53,131 nt of DNA from contig JAAFIV010000031.1 in NCBI GenBank assembly GCA_013298775.1, positions 1 through 53,131 of the forward strand, given 5' to 3'. The translations under genes were made by a program, and so were the position numbers. Numbering within the stretch: position 1 is the stretch's first letter; each line of letters begins with the position of its first letter. The DNA is from Ignavibacteria bacterium. Its GTDB lineage: Bacteria; Bacteroidota; Ignavibacteria; Kapaibacteriales; UBA4661. A model generated the notes under the pieces. The model saw nothing but the letters and a program-made list of their open reading frames with translations. It was not told the DNA's origin and ran no database searches. Below, in pieces: positions 34,163-43,233 of this stretch.

Positions 34163-34822
34163 TTACGCCATTGTGCAGACCAAGAGTTTTTTCTCTTGCT
34201 CCTTAAACCACGTCGTACCATTGATGTTCAGCGAAATTTCTTGCACCTGAAGGCGTGGATATTTCTGCTTTGCTTCCAGTATTTCTGCGTCGAGGTCGCC
34301 GCCTTTGAGGAAAAGCATCTGTGCATCGGGCTTCAAAAGTAGTTCCACCCACGACACAAGCTGCGCAAGCGGCGCAACCGCACGAGCCGTGATAACATCA
34401 AACGCGGCGCGGTATTCGGGCGTATCGGCGAGCGTTTCGGCGCGAATTGTTTTTGCTTCAAAGTGGCGTAAACCCGTGTGCTGGGCAAACATTCCAGCAG
34501 TTTTGAGCTTCTTTGCAATTGAATCTACAAGTAGCATACGAAGCTCTGGAAGCGCGATTTTAAGCGGTATTCCGGGGAAACCGCCACCAGTGCCGACATC
34601 TAAACACCGTGCTTTCGGTGCAATGCTCGCGTACTTCAAAATCGTGAGAGAATGCAAAATGTGCCGCTCGTAGATATTATCAAGGTCTTGGCGCGAAATA
34701 AGATTGATACGATTATTCCACGTGATAAGTTCGCTGTGAAATCTATCGATATTGCTCATCTGCTCGCGGTCAAGAACAATGCCGTTTGCAGAACAAATTG
34801 TCCAAAATTCTAGTGAATCCAT
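34163..34822 (-). CDS. rsmG: 16S rRNA m7G527 methyltransferase RsmG
   Basis: A 219-residue SAM-dependent methyltransferase (GidB) modifying G527 of 16S rRNA; loss gives low-level streptomycin resistance in other species. The AdoMet-binding motif is CLDVGTGGGFPGIPLKI (73-89), followed by LVDSIAKKLKTA and the catalytic-region FDVITARAVAPLAQLVSW. The start at 34822 (MDSLEFWTICSANGI) matches the usual length. The upstream ATG at 34993 would add 57 basic residues overlapping the neighbouring small gene. Confidence 0.94.
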   Translation of the reverse strand: MDSLEFWTICSANGIVLDREQMSNIDRFHSELITWNNRINLISRQDLDNIYERHILHSLTILKYASIAPKARCLDVGTGGGFPGIPLKIALPELRMLLVDSIAKKLKTAGMFAQHTGLRHFEAKTIRAETLADTPEYRAAFDVITARAVAPLAQLVSWVELLLKPDAQMLFLKGGDLDAEILEAKQKYPRLQVQEISLNINGTTWFKEQEKKLLVCTMA

Positions 34823-34887
34823 AAAGAAAGGCAAAGGATAAGGGCAAAAGGAAAAAGGTGCGAAAAGAAACGAGCGTTTTACAGTGT

Positions 34888-35079
34888 TTATGCTTGTTTC
34901 AGTTGTTCGATATGCTTCAAAATGTGTTCTTTCATTGCGTCTTCTACCTCGACGTGTGCCGTGCCTTTTATCATAAATTCCAGTTGCGGGCAATACGAGG
35001 CATAACCTGTTTCACCCCATCGGCGAATGAGAACATCGTAATCACTAGGATTGGTGCTGGTTGCAGCTTGGTCGGTCAT
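34888..35079 (-). CDS. HicB-like small protein (UPF0150 type), orphan
   Basis: A 63-residue protein. The segment YDVLIRRWGETGYASYCPQLE, then GTAHVEVEDAMKEHILKHIEQL, fits the HicB/UPF0150 partial RNase H-like fold (strand, P-x-L pattern, then an acidic E-A helix). HicB antitoxins normally carry a C-terminal DNA-binding domain and neighbour a HicA toxin with a conserved His. Neither is present within several hundred bases, so this is an orphan whose role is unknown. rsmG lies 65 bp downstream on the same strand. Confidence 0.75.
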   Translation of the reverse strand: MTDQAATSTNPSDYDVLIRRWGETGYASYCPQLEFMIKGTAHVEVEDAMKEHILKHIEQLKQA

Positions 35080-35142
35080 AGTTATTTTGGGAAATGAGAA
35101 TGAATTGTTGTGAATAACTCACCTTACGGGGTGCTTGTGCTG

Positions 35143-35252
35143 CCCTCACCCCTCGCTCCGAAGACGGTGCGAGACCCTCTCCCAGAGGGCGAGGGTAGGA
35201 CAGGGACTAGCTCTGAAGCCCTCTCCCTCTGGGAGAGGGTTGGGTGAGGGGA
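35143..35252. repeat. Family A palindromic repeat, copy 4
   Basis: Very close to copy 2 (same CCCTCGCTCCGAAGACGGTG and GGGCGAGGGT segments), then CCCTCTCCCTCTGGGAGAGG with GTTGGGTGAGGG. It lies 47 bp downstream of the oxidoreductase stop codon (35300). Confidence 0.9.
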
Positions 35253-35299
35253 TTGTGCGTAAGGCGTGCGTAAGGTGAATGAATACCATATCCTGAAAT

Positions 35300-36280
35300 T
35301 TACCCAACAAGCAAGACTTTACCTGCTCTGCCGGGCGTTTCGGAGCGAAGAACGGCTTCTTTGAAGTTTGCGAGGTCAAACGTCGCATCAACAGGCGCGG
35401 TAAGTTTTCCAGTGGCAAAGAGCGTGAGGAGTTCTGTTGCGGCGGCGCGTTGCACCTCGCGTGGTGCGGTTTGCATCCACGTTGTGAGCCAGAAGCCGCG
35501 TACATTCAGGCTTTTGAAAATCATAATCGCACTATTTATGGGAATTGGCTTCCATGAAAGCATTCCATAAATGAGCATTGTTCCGCCACGCGTGAGGCAT
35601 TCAAGAGCTTCTGCGCCCTGCTCGCCGCCAATGGACTCCAACACAGCGTTTACGCCGTATTTGGTCAATTCCTTCACTTTTGCGCGAAGGTCGGCGGTGG
35701 TAGTATTCACAACAGCTTTCGCGCCCAAACCCAGTAAATACGCGGTAAAATCATCGCGCCGCACCGTGCAGATAACGTTGATGCCCCGCGCCACAGCAAG
35801 CTGCACCACGAGCTGGCAAAATACCGACGCGCCCGCCGTCAGAAGCAGCCAATCGCCTTGTTGTAAGCCGCTCTCATGCAGCATTGCCCATGCTGTAAAT
35901 GGATTGACAAACATTTGCGCACCCGTTTCATCGCTGACCGCTTCGGGCAACGGGATGAGGTTTTGTGTGGGGACTGCGACATATTCTTGCCAAACACCCG
36001 TCAGCGAGGTAAAGCTCACACGCATTCCTTTGGGGAATTTTGCTGCATCTACGCCTTCGCCGTGCGCTTCAATGACACCCATTCCCTCAAAACCCGCGCC
36101 ACATGGCGGTTTTGGCTTAATGCCGTAGCCACCTTGAATATACGCAATGTCCGAAGGATTGATTGCACGGGCTTTTGCGCGGAGAAGCACCTCACCCGCT
36201 TGCGGCGTTGGTGTGGGAACATCGCGTAAAACCAAGACTTCGGCGGGATTGCCGACGGCATCGAACTGTACAGCACGCAT
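35300..36280 (-). CDS. Medium-chain quinone oxidoreductase-like protein
   Basis: A 326-residue MDR-superfamily zinc-independent oxidoreductase of the NADPH:quinone reductase/enoyl reductase (MECR-like) branch. The N-terminal GroES-like part reads VLLRAKARAINPSDIAYIQGGYG. The Rossmann part has WLLLTAGASVFCQLVVQLAVARGINVICTVRR, where the usual GxGxxG is degenerate (AGASVFCQ). No catalytic-zinc Cys/His set is visible. Probably reduces quinones or enoyl thioesters with NADPH; substrate uncertain. Confidence 0.88.
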   Translation of the reverse strand: MRAVQFDAVGNPAEVLVLRDVPTPTPQAGEVLLRAKARAINPSDIAYIQGGYGIKPKPPCGAGFEGMGVIEAHGEGVDAAKFPKGMRVSFTSLTGVWQEYVAVPTQNLIPLPEAVSDETGAQMFVNPFTAWAMLHESGLQQGDWLLLTAGASVFCQLVVQLAVARGINVICTVRRDDFTAYLLGLGAKAVVNTTTADLRAKVKELTKYGVNAVLESIGGEQGAEALECLTRGGTMLIYGMLSWKPIPINSAIMIFKSLNVRGFWLTTWMQTAPREVQRAAATELLTLFATGKLTAPVDATFDLANFKEAVLRSETPGRAGKVLLVG

Positions 36281-36566
36281 AGTTTTTTTGGAAAAAGAAT
36301 GAAAGGAAATTGGGGAGGTGTGAAAGGCTAGAAAGCCGCTTCATACCACGCTTTGACGGGAAAAATGATGCAAAATAATTGCATGAATGTAGTACGCGAC
36401 AAAATTTTAGAAAAGGTCATAAAATCAGGCTTCAGTGGCACAGACATTCTTGTCTGTGTTGTGCGCTTGAACCTCGTGTTAAAACTCACAGACAAGAATG
36501 TCTGTGCCATTATTGAAGAAATTTTGTCGAGTACTGAGGCAGAGAACATAAATTCTGTGCGTGGCT
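36281..36566. other. 286-bp intergenic region holding a family B element
   Basis: It separates the oxidoreductase start and the proS stop codon. Half of it is the repeat at 36392-36534; the rest has no evident gene. Confidence 0.55.
36392..36534. repeat. Family B repeat, copy 7 (143 bp, subtype 1)
   Basis: Outer arms GTACGCGACAAAATTTT and AAATTTTGTCGAGTAC enclose inner hairpins GGCACAGACATTCTTGTCTG and ACTCACAGACAAGAATGTCT. It lies 32 bp downstream of the proS stop codon. Confidence 0.93.
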
Positions 36567-38078
36567 TTAATACGCCACAGCAAAGAGTACACGCCGCTTT
36601 GAGGGCTTTCCAGAATAAATACACACGCCGTCTTCTTCCGGCGCGTTCAGTGGAATGCAGCGAATTGTCGCTTTGGTTTCTTCCTTGATTTTCTGCTCGG
36701 TTTCGCCCGTGCCGTCCCAGTGCGCAAGTACGAAGCCGCTTACTGCGCCTTCGCCACGCGCCATGATTGCTTTGAACTCGTCGTAACTATCCACATTGCG
36801 CGTGTTTGCTGTGCGGAAAGCGAGTGCTTTGTTGTACATATTTTGCTGGATTTCCTCCAATAAATTCTGCACTGTATCGGCTAGACCTTCGATGTTTGCT
36901 ACGGTTTTCGCGCCTTCTTCGCCACGCTCTTTGTCGCGGCGGGAAACTTCAATTGTACCATTTTGCAAATCGCGCTCGCCGAGAGCCAAACGCACAGGAA
37001 CGCCACGCAATTCCCAATCCGCAAACTTAAAGCCAGGTGTCATGCCGTCGCGGGTATCGAATTTCACCGAAATACCGCGTGAAATCAGGCTTGTGCGGAT
37101 TTCGTCCACTTTCGCGCTAATTGCCGCAAGTTGCTCTTCGCTTTTGTAAATCGGCACAATCACGACTTGAATCGGCGCAAGTTTTGGCGGCACAATCAAG
37201 CCGTTGTCGTCCGAATGCGCCATGATGAGCGCACCCATAAGGCGCGTACTCACGCCCCACGATGTTCCCCAGACGTGTTCTAGCTTGTTTTCTTTGTTCG
37301 AGAACTGCACATCGAATGCTTTGGCGAAATTCTGCCCCAAAAAGTGCGATGTACCTGCTTGCAACGCCTTTCCGTCCTGCATCATTGCTTCGATGCAGTA
37401 GGTTTCTTCTGCGCCCGCAAAGCGTTCATTGGCAGTTTTTACGCCTTTGAAGACTGGCACTGCCATAAATTTTTCGGCAAATTCCGCATACACATCTAGC
37501 ATCTGCTCGGTTTCCTTCACAGCTTCGTCTGCGCTTGCGTGGGCGGTGTGTCCTTCTTGCCAGAGGAATTCGGTGGTGCGCAAAAAGAGGCGCGTCCGCA
37601 TTTCCCAACGCACCACGTTTGCCCATTGGTTAATGAGCAAGGGCAGGTCGCGGTAAGATTGAATCCAGTTTTTGTACGTGTTCCAAATCACCGCTTCCGA
37701 CGTTGGGCGCACAATCAATTCCTCTTCCAAGCGCGATTCGGGGTCTGCCATGAGCGCACCCTTTTTATCGGGGTTTGCCTTCAGGCGATAGTGCGTTACA
37801 ACGGCGCATTCCTTCGCAAATCCTTCGGCGTGTCCTTCCTCTTTTTCGAGGAAACTTTTCGGCACGAAGAGCGGAAAGTAGGCGTTGGTGTGTCCTGTGG
37901 CTTTGAACATATCGTCGAGAGCGCGTTGCATTTTTTCCCAAATCGAATAGCCGTAGGGCTTAATCACCATGCAGCCGCGCACCGCCGAGTTTTCGGCAAG
38001 GTCGGCGCGTTTTACAAGGTCGTTGTACCATTCGGAATAATGTTCACTGCGTTTTGGAAGGGCGGCTTTTGTACTCAT
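36567..38078 (-). CDS. proS: Prolyl-tRNA synthetase, archaeal/eukaryotic type (ProS)
   Basis: A class II synthetase of 503 residues without the editing insertion of the bacterial-type enzyme. Visible class II motifs are motif 1 ([21 protein letters not shown]), motif 2 ([24 protein letters not shown]) and motif 3 ([23 protein letters not shown] region). The anticodon-binding domain is followed by a C-terminal segment with [19 protein letters not shown]; the terminal Tyr is typical of this type. The start at 38078 is preferred; the Met at 38222 would add 48 residues before the conserved [14 protein letters not shown]. Confidence 0.95.
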   Translation of the reverse strand: MSTKAALPKRSEHYSEWYNDLVKRADLAENSAVRGCMVIKPYGYSIWEKMQRALDDMFKATGHTNAYFPLFVPKSFLEKEEGHAEGFAKECAVVTHYRLKANPDKKGALMADPESRLEEELIVRPTSEAVIWNTYKNWIQSYRDLPLLINQWANVVRWEMRTRLFLRTTEFLWQEGHTAHASADEAVKETEQMLDVYAEFAEKFMAVPVFKGVKTANERFAGAEETYCIEAMMQDGKALQAGTSHFLGQNFAKAFDVQFSNKENKLEHVWGTSWGVSTRLMGALIMAHSDDNGLIVPPKLAPIQVVIVPIYKSEEQLAAISAKVDEIRTSLISRGISVKFDTRDGMTPGFKFADWELRGVPVRLALGERDLQNGTIEVSRRDKERGEEGAKTVANIEGLADTVQNLLEEIQQNMYNKALAFRTANTRNVDSYDEFKAIMARGEGAVSGFVLAHWDGTGETEQKIKEETKATIRCIPLNAPEEDGVCIYSGKPSKRRVLFAVAY

Positions 38079-38130
38079 TGTTTCGTTATTGGTTTTTAGT
38101 TTTTTGTGTGTTGAATTGAATTGCCTGATT

Positions 38131-38727
38131 CTATGCGGTTTCTGGAGAAATCCATTTCGCAACGACTTGGGGCTGATACAAACGCATTTGTTCAAGTGTA
38201 TCGCTTGGCGATGTGCCGACAAGCAGTAGAGAACGGTTCTCCTCGCGGAGAAAGCCTTTCTGCACCATCTCTTGTAAAAATGTTATCAGCGTATCGTAAA
38301 AACCATCCACGTTCAAGAGCGCGACGGGCTTAGAATGCAGTCCAAGTTGCCCCCACGTAAGCATTTCAAAGAGTTCTTCCAGTGTTCCCATGCCGCCTGG
38401 GAGAGCTATGACACCATCGCACAGTTCGTTCATTTTAAGTTTGCGCTCGTGCATGGTTTCTACCAAATGCAGTTCCGAAAGCTGCGTGTGCGCAAGTTCT
38501 CTTCGTTGCAAAAAATGGGGCAAAACGCCAATAACTTCGCCGTTTTCAGACAATGCACCATCAGCAACCGCGCCCATCAGCCCAACATTCGCGCCGCCAT
38601 AGACCACGCCGATACCTTGCTCGGCAAGGGTTCTGCCGAGTTCAAAGGCAATATCTTTGTACACGCGAGTCGCTCCAAAACTTGAGCCACAAAAAACAGA
38701 AACGCGCTTGATTGGTTGATTGGTCAT
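38131..38727 (-). CDS. LOG-family protein (nucleotide phosphoribohydrolase type)
   Basis: A 198-residue Rossmann-fold protein of the TIGR00730/LOG family. The hallmark PGGMGTLEE is at 110-118 and the active-site region MHERKLKM at 92-99. Plant homologues release cytokinin bases from the riboside monophosphate; bacterial homologues are usually AMP/GMP-type nucleosidases. The start at 38727 overlaps a family F repeat: the first residues (MTNQPIKR) are encoded by repeat words. An alternative start further in is not evident because [12 protein letters not shown] follows at residue 9. Confidence 0.92.
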   Translation of the reverse strand: MTNQPIKRVSVFCGSSFGATRVYKDIAFELGRTLAEQGIGVVYGGANVGLMGAVADGALSENGEVIGVLPHFLQRRELAHTQLSELHLVETMHERKLKMNELCDGVIALPGGMGTLEELFEMLTWGQLGLHSKPVALLNVDGFYDTLITFLQEMVQKGFLREENRSLLLVGTSPSDTLEQMRLYQPQVVAKWISPETA

Positions 38728-38773
38728 TGGTTACTTAGTCATTGGTTACTTGGTCATTGGTTGATTGGTCGTG
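38723..38773. repeat. Family F tandem words, copy 2
   Basis: TTGGTCATTGGTTACTTAGT and further CATTGGTTACTTGGTCATTG words overlap the start codon of the LOG gene. The repeat has the same relation to a minus-strand start as at 11049, 41428 and 52195. Confidence 0.92.
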
Positions 38774-38835
38774 GAAGTGGCTTCAAATCTTCATCCCTCA
38801 GTCCTCAGTCCTCAGATTTCATCCTTTCCCAGATT

Positions 38836-39705
38836 TCATCCTTTCCGTGCTTCCATAAAGAGCGAATCCGCTTTGCGCACCGTTCCTTGCGGCGTGGAAT
38901 CAAGGAGGTAGCTGGAAAAATTGGGGATGCGGCTTTCATCGAAGCGGCAGACGCGAATATCACTGAAACCGACTTCCTGCAAAAGCTGCCCAAGCGAGAT
39001 TCTATCGTACATCCAAAGGTGCAGCTCGCCCGAAGAACGGAACAGACTTTCTTTGAACGCCGCCGCCGCACCAGAACCCGCCAAAAACCGCACCGCCACT
39101 TGCGCCAACGCCTCGCGCACTTTCTGCACTAGGAACGACGGGCTTTTGGAAAGAGCTTTTTGGAGCAATGATTTTTGTGCGATTGCTTGCGAACCTTGCT
39201 GCGAAGAAGCCTGATTTTGCGCCACTTTTAGCCATTCCTCCGCTTCATCGCCAATGCGCTCAATCAAGTATTGAGCATTGGCAAGATTCGGACGCAAAAT
39301 GTACGCGCCCATTTCACCACCAACTTTTGTGCGCACCATTTGGTCGAGCAGTTCTAATATCATCCACTCGTGATTTTGTGCGGTGTTTGGGCTGGTTGTG
39401 GTGCTTGACATTTCGTCGAGCAAACGCACATATTCGCGGGCTTTATTTTCCAAATCTGGCACGACAACCCGCACAATGCCGCCCTTTTTCAACACCCGAA
39501 ACTGCTCTTGGAGCGAGATTCGTGCGTGGTGCGGCGTGAGATGCTCCAGCACGTGCGAGGTGTAGGCGGCATCGAAGCTGTTCTCGGCGTAGGGAAGCCC
39601 TTTGCGGAGGTCGTAGGCGCGTACTTCGGGCGCAGTCGAAACGAGGTCGATGTTTGTCCACGCGGGATGAAAATGCCCGCCGCAGCCGATATTGAGAAGA
39701 TTCAT
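38836..39705 (-). CDS. SAM-dependent methyltransferase (type 11)
   Basis: A 289-residue class I methyltransferase starting directly at motif I (MNLLNIGCGGHFHPAWTNIDL). It has the post-motif loop LRKGLPYAENSFDAAYTSHVLEHL and GGIVRVVVPDLENKAREYV, typical of the methyltransferase-11 group near polysaccharide or sugar modification. The C-terminal part is long, with an Ala-rich helix and WMYDRISLGQLLQEVGFSDIRVCRFDES. The start at 39705 is chosen because the 90 residues encoded upstream to 39975 are Arg/His-rich with no domain. Confidence 0.88.
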   Translation of the reverse strand: MNLLNIGCGGHFHPAWTNIDLVSTAPEVRAYDLRKGLPYAENSFDAAYTSHVLEHLTPHHARISLQEQFRVLKKGGIVRVVVPDLENKAREYVRLLDEMSSTTTSPNTAQNHEWMILELLDQMVRTKVGGEMGAYILRPNLANAQYLIERIGDEAEEWLKVAQNQASSQQGSQAIAQKSLLQKALSKSPSFLVQKVREALAQVAVRFLAGSGAAAAFKESLFRSSGELHLWMYDRISLGQLLQEVGFSDIRVCRFDESRIPNFSSYLLDSTPQGTVRKADSLFMEARKG

Positions 39706-39732
39706 GAACGATGGAGATTCATATTTTAAGTA

Positions 39733-39833
39733 TAAAGCGAGGCTCTCAGTTCTTTGTGAGGGTCTCACTCTCTTCGGGAGTAATCCTGGTATAGAAAGCG
39801 AGAGCCTCACGAGGAAGTGCGACCCTCGCGCTG
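39733..39833. repeat. GC-rich degenerate inverted sequence
   Basis: Words GCGAGGCTCTC, GTGAGGGTCTCAC and GCGAGAGCCTCAC recur in both orientations between the methyltransferase start and the P5C dehydrogenase stop codon. It is weakly related to the GAGGGT words of family A. I cannot assign it further. Confidence 0.45.
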
Positions 39834-39842
39834 CGCAGTCTT

Positions 39843-41405
39843 TTACCCGATTTTCTTCGCAACCGACTTCCCTTGCATAAACAGCAAGAGATAATCGCGG
39901 CTGCCCGCTTTGGAACACGTGCCGCTCATGTTGTAGCCGCCGAAAGGATGCACGTCCACGAGTGCGCCTGTGCATTTGCGATTCAGGTACAAATTGCCCA
40001 CAAAAAACTCCTTGCGACCGCGCTCCAAGCGTTCTTCGCTTTTGCTGTACAACGCGCCCGTTAAGCCGAACTTCGTGCCGTTGGCGATTTCAAGCGCGTG
40101 GTCGAAGTTTTTCGCTTTGATAACCGCAAGCACAGGTCCGAAAATTTCTTCCTGTGCAAGACGCGCCGTCGGCTGGATATCGCCAAAAATCGTGGGTTCG
40201 ATGTAGTAGCCGTTCAAACCGTCTGCCTTTTTGCCGCCCGTGAGCAGCTTTCCTTCGCCTTTGCCGATTTCAATGTATTCCAGCACTTTCTTTTCGGATT
40301 TCAACGATGAAACCGCTCCAGCAATCGCGTCATCTTTCGCATCGCCAAGCACCAGCTTTTTCGTTGCTGCGACGAGCTTTTCGACAAATTCATCATAAAT
40401 TTTTTCATCCACAATCACGCGCGAACACGCCGAGCATTTTTGTCCTTGAAAGCCGAATGCCGCAGCAACAGTGCCTTTGACGGCATCGTCAATATCGGCA
40501 TCATCCGCCACAATCGTTGCATCCTTGCCGCCCATTTCGGCAATCACGCGCTTCATCCAGATTTGCCCCGGATGCGTTTTCGCCGCGCGTTCATTGATGC
40601 GCAAGCCAATCTGCATCGAACCCGTGAACGTAATGAAGCGGGTTTTGGGGTGGTCCACCAAGTAATCGCCCACTTCAAGCGGGTCGGCATTGATGAAATT
40701 CAGAACACCGTGAGGCAAGCCAACTTCCCGCATAATATCCGCAAACAACCAGCCCATCATCGGCGTTTCGATTGCGGGTTTTAGCACGACCGTATTGCCC
40801 GTAACAATAGGCGCGGCGGCAGTTCCAACCAAAATTGCAAAGGGGAAATTCCAAGGCGGAATCACGAACCCTGCACCAAGCGGAATGTAGAAGTACGAGT
40901 TTTCCTCGCCCGCAATGCCCGTGAGTGGCTGATTTTGAGCATAGCGCAATGCTTCTTGTCCGTAAAATTCGAGGAAGTCAATCGCCTCGCACGTGTCGGC
41001 ATCGGCTTCGAGGTAGTTTTTGCCCGCTTCGGAAATCATCCACGCGTTAATTTCCAAGCGGCGGGCGCGAATAATGTCGGCAGCTTTGAATAAATATCCT
41101 GCGCGGGTTTCGACAGGAACATTTTTCCACGTCTCGAATGCCTTCCATGCGGCTTGTAGAGCGGCTTCTGCGTCGTCTTTGCTCGCAAGTTGGAATTTTC
41201 CGATAATCTCACTCACATTCGAGGGATTCAGCGAATCCGCCTTTTGCGCCGTGTGCGACTCTTTTCCGTCAATAACATTCGGATATTCCTTGCCAAATTG
41301 TGCGCGAACCTTCTCCAATGCTGCCTTCTGCTGGGCGGCAATGGCGGGGTCGGTAAAATTCAAATACGTTTCCGGTTTGTACGCGGGACGTGCTGCTGCG
41401 GACAT
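39843..41405 (-). CDS. pruA: L-glutamate gamma-semialdehyde (P5C) dehydrogenase
   Basis: A 520-residue NAD-dependent aldehyde dehydrogenase, the second step of proline breakdown, giving glutamate. The ALDH motifs include PPWNFPFAIL (166-ish onward), the catalytic Glu in AEMGGKDATIV, and the catalytic Cys in FGFQGQKCSACSRVI, followed by EEIFGPVLAV. The stand-alone RocA-type form; a proline dehydrogenase gene is not in the window. The start at 41405 matches the usual N-terminus, and a family F repeat lies 22 bp upstream. Confidence 0.95.
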   Translation of the reverse strand: MSAAARPAYKPETYLNFTDPAIAAQQKAALEKVRAQFGKEYPNVIDGKESHTAQKADSLNPSNVSEIIGKFQLASKDDAEAALQAAWKAFETWKNVPVETRAGYLFKAADIIRARRLEINAWMISEAGKNYLEADADTCEAIDFLEFYGQEALRYAQNQPLTGIAGEENSYFYIPLGAGFVIPPWNFPFAILVGTAAAPIVTGNTVVLKPAIETPMMGWLFADIMREVGLPHGVLNFINADPLEVGDYLVDHPKTRFITFTGSMQIGLRINERAAKTHPGQIWMKRVIAEMGGKDATIVADDADIDDAVKGTVAAAFGFQGQKCSACSRVIVDEKIYDEFVEKLVAATKKLVLGDAKDDAIAGAVSSLKSEKKVLEYIEIGKGEGKLLTGGKKADGLNGYYIEPTIFGDIQPTARLAQEEIFGPVLAVIKAKNFDHALEIANGTKFGLTGALYSKSEERLERGRKEFFVGNLYLNRKCTGALVDVHPFGGYNMSGTCSKAGSRDYLLLFMQGKSVAKKIG

Positions 41406-41427
41406 GGTTGCTCCTTTGTTCGTCTAT

Positions 41428-41464
41428 CTATTGGTTACTTGGTCATTAGTTACTTGGTCATTTG
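41428..41464. repeat. Family F tandem words, copy 3
   Basis: ATTGGTTACTTGGTCATTAG then TTACTTGGTCATTTG, immediately 5' of the P5C dehydrogenase start codon (minus strand). Confidence 0.88.
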
Positions 41465-41504
41465 ATTTGAATCTTGAGTTTCTGCGCCACATAAAAACAT
41501 CAAA

Positions 41505-41585
41505 TAGTGGCACAGGCATTCTTGCCTGTGAGTATTAGTGCGGAGTTCAGGCGAAAAACACAGACAAGAATGTCTGTGCCACTAA
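41505..41585. repeat. Family B repeat, copy 8
   Basis: GGCACAGGCATTCTTGCCTG is a compensated version of the left hairpin (GGC paired with GCC), followed by AGTATTAGTGCGG and the right hairpin CACAGACAAGAATGTCTGTG. It lies 18 bp downstream of the gltX stop codon. Confidence 0.92.
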
Positions 41586-41603
41586 GTATTTTGTGCAAAT
41601 TTC

Positions 41604-43049
41604 TTATACAAACGCCGCCAAAGCAGCATTCACGCGCTTCATGGACTCTTCTTTGCCAAGAATTTCCATCGTATGCACCATACTCGCACCCACCGCGCGA
41701 CCTGTAATCATCAGGCGTAGCGTGTTCATCACCACACCTGTTTTTAAGCCGCTTTCTTTGGCGAAATCCTTTGTCAGTGCGGTCAATGTTGCTTCGGTGA
41801 AATCGCAGTCTTGCAATTTCGTGGCAAGCGTGGTCAAGGGTGCGGCGAGTTCTGGTGTCCAGATTTTCGCTTTGAACTCCTCTTCGTAGCCCTGAAGCGG
41901 CTTGAACATATATTCGGCAAAGGGCAATGCTTCATGCAGCTTGTTGATGCGGTCACGGACAAGTTCAATCACGCGAGCCAAGTATTCATCGCTTGTTTCA
42001 ATGCCTTGTTGTTTCGCTAATGGCTGAAGTTCTGCCGCAAGTGCGCTTGGAGACTTGAGTTTGAGGTATTCGCCATTCATCCAATCTAATTTTTGCGTAT
42101 CGAACACCGCGCCCGCTTTGTTTACTTTTTCCAACGTGAAGGATTCGATAAGTTCTTGCATGGAAAAGATTTCCCGCGTCGCGCTTGGATTCCATCCCAA
42201 AAGTGCGACGAAATTCACGAGTGCTTCTTTGAAATAGCCTTTGTCGCGGTAATCTTCCACAGCAACATCGCCCTGACGCTTACTGAGCTTGGTTTTATCG
42301 GGGTTCAAGAGCAAGGGCAGGTGCGCAAATTTCGGACGCTCCCAGCCTAATGCGTCGTAGAGCAAAGCGTGTTTCGGCGTGGAGGGAAGCCATTCCTCGC
42401 CGCGAATAACGTGCGTAATACCCATCAAATGGTCATCCACGATATTGGCAAGGTGATAGGTTGGGAAATCGTCGGACTTGAGCAAAATTTGGTCGTCCAC
42501 ATCCCGCGCTGGCACAGTGATGGTGCCACGCACGAGGTCATCAAAACGAATTTCCCCCGAAAGCGGAACTTTCATGCGAATAACACGCGGGGCATTTTCC
42601 GCCAGAAGCCGCTTCGTTTCTGCTTCGCCGAGCGTATATTGATTGCGCATCGTGGTTCGGTCGTATCGCCACGCAATGCCCGCATCCTGCATTCGCTTGC
42701 GCATTGCGTCCAGTTCTTCGGCTGTATCGAAGGCGTAGTAGGCTGCATCGCGCTCCAAGAGGTCGCTGGCGTATTTACGGTACAAATCAAAACGCTCGGA
42801 TTGCACGTACGGACCACACGCGCCGCCTTGCTCCGGACCTTCATCGAACTCAATTCCCGCCCAACGTAAGGTATGGGAAAGAGCGTCGGCTGCGCCCTCG
42901 ACGAGCCGTGTGCGGTCGGTATCTTCAATCCGCAAAATACATACGCCGCCATGACGCTTGGCAAAAAGATAATTGTACAAGGCAGTGCGCAAGCCGCCGA
43001 CGTGAAGATACCCCGTGGGAGAAGGCGCGAAACGAACACGAACTGACAT
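41604..43049 (-). CDS. gltX: Glutamyl-tRNA synthetase (GltX)
   Basis: A class I aminoacyl-tRNA synthetase of 481 residues charging tRNA(Glu). The HIGH-type motif is HVGG in FAPSPTGYLHVGGLRTALYN (16-19). The KMSKS-type motif is KLSKR in PDKTKLSKRQGDV. The zinc-region cysteines (CFCS) of some GltX are absent; the site reads YAFDTAEEL, which occurs in zinc-less forms. The C-terminal anticodon domain is complete. The start at 43049 gives the standard MSVRVRFAPSPTG. Confidence 0.96.
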   Translation of the reverse strand: MSVRVRFAPSPTGYLHVGGLRTALYNYLFAKRHGGVCILRIEDTDRTRLVEGAADALSHTLRWAGIEFDEGPEQGGACGPYVQSERFDLYRKYASDLLERDAAYYAFDTAEELDAMRKRMQDAGIAWRYDRTTMRNQYTLGEAETKRLLAENAPRVIRMKVPLSGEIRFDDLVRGTITVPARDVDDQILLKSDDFPTYHLANIVDDHLMGITHVIRGEEWLPSTPKHALLYDALGWERPKFAHLPLLLNPDKTKLSKRQGDVAVEDYRDKGYFKEALVNFVALLGWNPSATREIFSMQELIESFTLEKVNKAGAVFDTQKLDWMNGEYLKLKSPSALAAELQPLAKQQGIETSDEYLARVIELVRDRINKLHEALPFAEYMFKPLQGYEEEFKAKIWTPELAAPLTTLATKLQDCDFTEATLTALTKDFAKESGLKTGVVMNTLRLMITGRAVGASMVHTMEILGKEESMKRVNAALAAFV

Positions 43050-43095
43050 AAATTTCCGTTAAATTGAAGAAAGGTGAGGAATGATTGAGAAATAG

Positions 43096-43220
43096 TGAGG
43101 ACGTTTGCAAAATGGCAATTTTCTGGAGCAGACAAGAGTGTCTGCTGTACCAAAGATGCATAGAACTGGGTCTGGTGGTAGCGCGTAACACTCTTGTCTG
43201 CGCCGTTTGCAAAAATCCTA
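43096..43220. repeat. Family B repeat, copy 9 (subtype 2 with outer arms)
   Basis: Outer arms GTGAGGACGTTTGCAAAATG and CGTTTGCAAAAATCCTAG pair, enclosing GCAGACAAGAGTGTCTGC and a second, diverged hairpin (TAACACTCTTGTCTGCG). It lies 13 bp downstream of the transketolase-subunit stop codon. Confidence 0.88.
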
Positions 43221-43233
43221 GTATTGAAGCGGC

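Noticed and set aside
36328-36624. Small minus-strand frame with MAQTFLSVSF and QTRMSVPLK
   Set aside because: It is translated family B repeat. The same words (AQTFLSV, TDKNVCAT, TDILVCV) appear wherever the repeat is read in frame, so they should not be annotated as proteins.
39706-39975. N-terminal extension of the methyltransferase
   Set aside because: The 90 residues are Arg/Leu-rich and overlap repeat-like DNA and the 3' end of the P5C dehydrogenase gene; the methyltransferase fold begins at 39705.
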